From NCBI GenBank assembly GCA_902766805.1, contig CACXFF010000226.1, positions 1 through 6,708 of the forward strand: a DNA stretch of 6,708 nucleotides. The letters run 5' to 3'. The first letter of the stretch is position 1, and each line of letters opens with the position of its first letter. Under the pieces are notes generated by a model, which was given only the letters and a program-made list of their open reading frames with translations, was not told where the DNA came from and made no database searches. Positions 5,601 through 6,708 of this stretch are shown here, piece by piece. The position numbers and the translations under genes were made by a program. Source of the DNA: an uncultured Coriobacteriaceae bacterium. GTDB taxonomy: Bacteria; Actinomycetota; Coriobacteriia; Coriobacteriales; Atopobiaceae.

Positions 5601-5643
5601 GCGTTTGTTACCGTGGAGCCGAAGGCTTCCGGGTAACACGCGC
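5601..5643. repeat. GTTACC hairpin, copy 3 (3' of the histidine kinase)
   Basis: An outer GCGT/GCGC-type stem and GTTACC (5607-5612) with GGTAAC (5632-5637) enclose GGAGCC/GGCTTC with a GAA loop. It starts about 19 bp past the kinase stop codon on the minus strand. That is nearly the same distance as hairpin copy 1 from the amidotransferase stop. No T-tract follows. Confidence 0.85.
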
Positions 5644-5661
5644 TCCTACGCTGGGAGGATG

Positions 5662-6708
5662 TTACTTCTCCTGCTGCCTCTGTTCCTCCTGCTGCTCCGA
5701 GAACAGCTTGGCAAGCGTGCGCATGACCTTGTCCACGTCGAGGGGCTTGGCGAAGTGGCCGTTCATGCCGGCTGCTTCGGCCGCGGTGACGTCTTCGGTG
5801 AACGCGTTGGCCGTCACGGCGAAGATGGGGACGTTGGCGCGCTTGGGGTCGGGCAGGGCGCGGATGGTGCGTGCTTCCTCGTAGCCGTCCATCACGGGCA
5901 TCTGCACGTCGGTGAGAACCGCGTCGTAGTGGCCTGGTTCGGCCTGCTTGACCATGTTGACGGCCTCCAGGCCATTGGTCGCGCACTCCAGCTCGAAGCC
6001 CGCCTCCTGGAGGATGAGCTGTGCGATCTCGAGGTTGATCGCGTTGTCTTCCACGAGCAGGATGCGCTTGCCGCTGAAATCGGCCCGCGCGGCTGCCAGG
6101 GCTTCCTGCTGCTCGTCGGTCTCACGCAGGCTCTCGTCGGCCAGTGCGAGCGACAGGGTGATGATGAACTCGGTGCCCTCGCCTGGGGCCGTGATGATCT
6201 GGATCGTGCCGCCCATGAGGTCGACGATGGCTTTGGTGATGGCCATGCCCAAGCCGGTGCCCTCGATGCCGCTCACCGTGCTCGTGCGCTCGCGTTCGAA
6301 TGCCTCGAAGATGCGCTCGGCGAACTCCTGCGTCATGCCAATGCCGGTATCGCGCACGTGCAGCTCGTAGCTCGCCTGGCCGTCCTGTGCCTCGCCGGTT
6401 TCCAGCAGGTTCACCGATACCGATCCGCCTTCGGGTGTGAACTTGTAGGCGTTGGAGAGCAGGTTGAGCAGCACGCGGTTCAGGCGGTTCTTGTCGCAGA
6501 GCACCCAATCATCGTGTACCTGCGAGGCGTCCACGGTGAACGTGATGCGCTTGCCCTCCATCTGCGTGGTGAACATGTCGTGCGCCTCGTCCAGGGCCTG
6601 CGTGATGTCCATGGGCTCGGGGTCGAGGTCGATCTTGCCGCTTTCGATGCGGCTCATCTCGAGCACGTCGTTGATGAGGGCCAACAGGTGCTTGCTGGAG
6701 CCGTCGAT
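5662..6708 (-). CDS. Hybrid sensor histidine kinase, C-terminal part (5' end outside window)
   Basis: The frame runs off the right edge with 348 codons visible. The first visible residues, GSSKHLLALINDVLEMSRIE, are the end of the dimerisation (HisKA) helices. The phospho-accepting His lies just outside. An ATP-binding domain follows: N box (NRLNRVLLNLLSNAYKF, near 6502-6440), G1 box DTGIGM, F box ERIFEAFER and G2 box GTGLGMAI. A C-terminal receiver domain starts at RILLVEDN, with phospho-acceptor Asp in LTDVQMPVMDGYE (codon 5908-5910), AVTANAF and the conserved Lys in FAKPLD. The protein ends in a Gln/Glu-rich tail. It would autophosphorylate and pass the phosphate to its own receiver, from which a phosphotransfer protein or output regulator normally takes it. 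The sensor domain, signal and output partner are not visible. The kinase is convergent with the acyltransferase operon across an 860-bp repeat-filled gap. Confidence 0.95.
   Translation of the reverse strand: MDGSSKHLLALINDVLEMSRIESGKIDLDPEPMDITQALDEAHDMFTTQMEGKRITFTVDASQVHDDWVLCDKNRLNRVLLNLLSNAYKFTPEGGSVSVNLLETGEAQDGQASYELHVRDTGIGMTQEFAERIFEAFERERTSTVSGIEGTGLGMAITKAIVDLMGGTIQIITAPGEGTEFIITLSLALADESLRETDEQQEALAAARADFSGKRILLVEDNAINLEIAQLILQEAGFELECATNGLEAVNMVKQAEPGHYDAVLTDVQMPVMDGYEEARTIRALPDPKRANVPIFAVTANAFTEDVTAAEAAGMNGHFAKPLDVDKVMRTLAKLFSEQQEEQRQQEK

Larger units (their letters stand above)
4803..5661. other. Gene-free repeat island between convergent transcription units
   Basis: About 860 bp of GC-rich DNA without a believable gene, lying where the acyltransferase operon and the kinase converge. 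It holds two GGTACC hairpins, a two-module element, two GTTACC hairpins, a 14-bp hairpin and a 39-bp direct repeat. Long frames cross it on both strands, but they run through the palindromes and into the antisense of real genes, and lack ribosome-binding sites. Confidence 0.75.

Noticed and set aside
4254..5639. 461-codon open frame on the minus strand across the repeat island
   Set aside because: It runs through four palindromes and then antisense to the exonuclease-like gene, with no ribosome-binding site or domain.

Overview
The window looks like chromosomal DNA from a high-GC Gram-positive bacterium. My best guess is the class Coriobacteriia (Eggerthella or Olsenella type). This rests on GC-rich codon use, an OatA-like acyltransferase and the style of the dispersed repeats. 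It is an inference from composition and protein flavour; no rRNA or other marker gene is present to confirm it.

Layout from left to right. (1) Positions 1-287 hold no gene. They contain a symmetric two-module palindromic element (1-164) and a separate GTTAC hairpin (231-267). (2) Positions 288-1079, minus strand, encode a stand-alone class II glutamine amidotransferase with its nucleophile at Cys2. Its leader carries a terminator-like hairpin. (3) Positions 1080-1688 are a divergent intergenic region of visibly lower GC. It holds the amidotransferase leader on the minus strand. On the plus strand it holds a plausible promoter, with a 9-bp direct repeat just upstream, for the next gene. (4) Positions 1689-3815 and 3831-4802, plus strand, form a probable two-gene operon with a 15-bp gap: a membrane acyltransferase fused to an SGNH esterase domain, then a DEDDh-type 3'-5' exonuclease-like protein with an unassigned N-terminal domain. 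(5) Positions 4803-5661 are about 860 bp without a gene, packed with palindromic repeats of several families. These include a second, inverted copy of the two-module element. (6) Positions 5662-6708, minus strand, encode the C-terminal part of a hybrid sensor histidine kinase, cut by the window edge.

The genes do not make an obvious single pathway. The acyltransferase probably O-acetylates peptidoglycan or another surface glycan. The kinase is a signalling protein, the amidotransferase supplies ammonia or hydrolyses a gamma-glutamyl amide, and the exonuclease-like protein acts on nucleic acid. The genes read as ordinary housekeeping or accessory genes.

The most unusual content is non-coding. 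All three gene 3' ends in the window (288, 4802, 5662) have a long palindrome within about 25 bp of the stop codon. The two-module element has an exact, symmetric geometry: four 68-bp modules and two 17-bp AT-rich spacers, with no length change between copies. Both copies are followed about 60 bp to the right by a GTTAC hairpin. Several long open reading frames across these repeats encode recurring peptides but are almost certainly not genes.
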